Source of the DNA: Bacillota bacterium
GTDB taxonomy: Bacteria > Bacillota > UBA994 > PWPR01
Assembly (NCBI GenBank): GCA_028280325.1
Contig: JANQLZ010000080.1
Span: 1-44,635 of the forward strand
Length of the DNA stretch: 44,635 nucleotides
Direction of reading: 5' to 3'
The notes under the pieces were generated by a model. The model was not told the origin of the DNA. It saw nothing but the letters and a program-made list of their open reading frames with translations, and ran no database searches. Positions 43,661-44,635 of the stretch are shown one piece after another. Every line of letters starts with the position of its first letter. Position 1 is the first letter of the stretch. A program made the translations under genes and the position numbers.

Positions 43661-44272
43661 CTACTTATAATAAATTTGCTTAAACAAATTAAAGTACTTA
43701 TCAATATCTGCAATAGCCTTTTGCTTATCTATTTTGTCCACATCATATTCAGCTTCCAGCAGCAGGTGTTTAACCAGATTGTCCAGCGTCCAGGCCAGAA
43801 TATTTATTTTTTCCTCAATATTATTTTTATCTTTGAATAAGCCCTTATCTATGTTTTCATATTTGAGCTTGCCTTTTAATCCGGAATGTTTTATTCGTAA
43901 ATCTTTTGTAGCGGCAGTTGTTAGGCCTCTTTTTATCATACTGATAAACATATAGCAGTATGGGTACCTGGCGTAAAAATCCAAGGCAATAAACGCAAAT
44001 CCTCTAAATCTTTCAATTACATCTTTTTCTTCCAGGTTTGCAGCCTGATCTATTTCAAAGAGCACTTTTTCGACTATATACTCGATTAAATAGTCAAAAA
44101 GCTCCTTTTTTGATTTAACATATTGATAAAATCTGCCCTTGTTAATTCCGGCTTCCTTTAAAATATAGTTATAAGACGCCCTGTCAAAACCGTGAATAGC
44201 AAACTCCTTTAAGGCGCAGTTTATTATCCTGTCCCGCAACGGCTGTTCAATTTTTTCAATTTTGTGCTGCAC
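43661..44272 (-). CDS. TetR family transcriptional regulator
   Basis: A 203-residue regulator. The helix-turn-helix domain is clear: RDRIINCALKEFAIHGFDRAS, then YILKEAGINKGRFYQYVKSKKELFDYL (about residues 13-63). The C-terminal ligand domain is typical in length and unassigned. The start is GTG 44272 after AAAGGAG. It is followed by the dikinase gene, which it probably controls along with itself through the dyad at 44321-44338. Confidence 0.93.
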   Translation of the reverse strand: MQHKIEKIEQPLRDRIINCALKEFAIHGFDRASYNYILKEAGINKGRFYQYVKSKKELFDYLIEYIVEKVLFEIDQAANLEEKDVIERFRGFAFIALDFYARYPYCYMFISMIKRGLTTAATKDLRIKHSGLKGKLKYENIDKGLFKDKNNIEEKINILAWTLDNLVKHLLLEAEYDVDKIDKQKAIADIDKYFNLFKQIYYK

Positions 44273-44320
44273 TGTTGTTCTCCTTTACATTTATATTAAA
44301 AAGATACCACTCAAAATCCA

Positions 44321-44376
44321 AACCAGTACGGTCTGGTTATTATCTATATCCTATACTATGTATTTTGTAATGTCAA
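44321..44376 (-). promoter_or_regulatory. Promoter and probable operator of the TetR-dikinase operon
   Basis: On the minus strand TTGACA (44376-44371), a 17-base spacer and TAGGAT (44353-44348). Just downstream the dyad AACCAG-TACGGT-CTGGTT (44321-44338) is a good candidate TetR-type site. Confidence 0.6.
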
Positions 44377-44625
44377 TATTCGTTAAAATAAATGCAAACA
44401 AGAACAGACCTGAGAATGTAGTCCACTCCAAAAGCATAACACCCTTAAGTGATACTATTTGTACATAAATATTGAAATAAAACTTTTCATTTTTTATCAT
44501 GGGGACAGTCCGAGAGTACTGAAAAACACCTTAAATAAATTTTAAAGAATAATGCACCAAAAAAAGAACTGACTTTAATACCATTTTCAGTGAGGAAAAT
44601 GACTACTTATTGGAGGTTGTTGAAA

Positions 44626-44635
44626 ATGTTTGCTG
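44626..44635 (+). CDS. Start of a gene cut by the right edge
   Basis: TTGGAGGTTGTTGAAA precedes an ATG at 44626 and the frame runs off the window (M F A). Only the ribosome site and three codons are visible. The 350 bases between this and the TetR gene hold nothing else recognisable apart from the TetR promoter region. Confidence 0.4.

Overview
The window looks like chromosome of a low-GC, Gram-positive, endospore-forming anaerobe, probably a member of the Clostridia (inference). Support: strong GGAGG-type ribosome sites with frequent TTG and GTG starts; the tig-clpP-clpX-lonB-lon-engB order of Firmicutes; LonB (a sporulation-associated protease) and a GerMN-domain lipoprotein; a Trp T-box leader; a 4Fe-4S ferredoxin; and a biotin-dependent-decarboxylase-type carboxyltransferase. 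No phage, plasmid, insertion sequence, rRNA or CRISPR array was seen. I cannot name the species.

Layout. 1-2740: a membrane-anchored degenerate kinase-fold protein (cut by the left edge) and an OadA/PycB-like carboxyltransferase. 2803-11016: the protein quality-control block, read right to left: tig, clpP, clpX, lonB, lon, engB. 11138-11478: four tRNA genes (Gly, Gln, His, Arg) with their own promoter and terminator. 11521-18002: rdgB, rph, a GerMN lipoprotein, a MarR regulator, a large N-acetylmuramoyl-L-alanine amidase, a small ferredoxin and a tandem-OB SSB-like protein. 18282-18974: an iron-sulfur-type flavodoxin-fold reductase on the plus strand.

18975-20089 is about 1.1 kb without a convincing gene. 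It holds three copies of a structured repeat, two of which differ by a compensated base-pair change, plus arrays of a degenerate 11-12 base unit. 20090-26360 is a tandem triplet of S9-family serine peptidases, followed by a decayed alkaline-phosphatase fragment. 27220-28305 is a DegT-fold enzyme whose PLP lysine is replaced by histidine. 28618-30202 is a Trp T-box leader driving a stand-alone trpB.

30310-44635 is accessory: a GNAT plus HExxH metalloprotein pair, a small membrane protein, a GntR-ABC transporter operon with a clear promoter and operator, two beta-propeller-like surface proteins, a Bcp peroxiredoxin plus FAD-reductase operon, a DUF1801 protein, a lone DUF1874 (AcrIII-1/Crn2-type ring nuclease) gene at 39700-40038, and a TetR regulator with a rifampin-phosphotransferase-shaped dikinase.

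Most notable: the lone DUF1874 ring nuclease without any CRISPR gene nearby; the structured repeat family at 19050-20005; the Lys-to-His DegT enzyme; the T-box/trpB unit with a five-codon ORF; and the pseudokinase at the left edge. All functional statements rest on reading motifs by eye; no database search was run.
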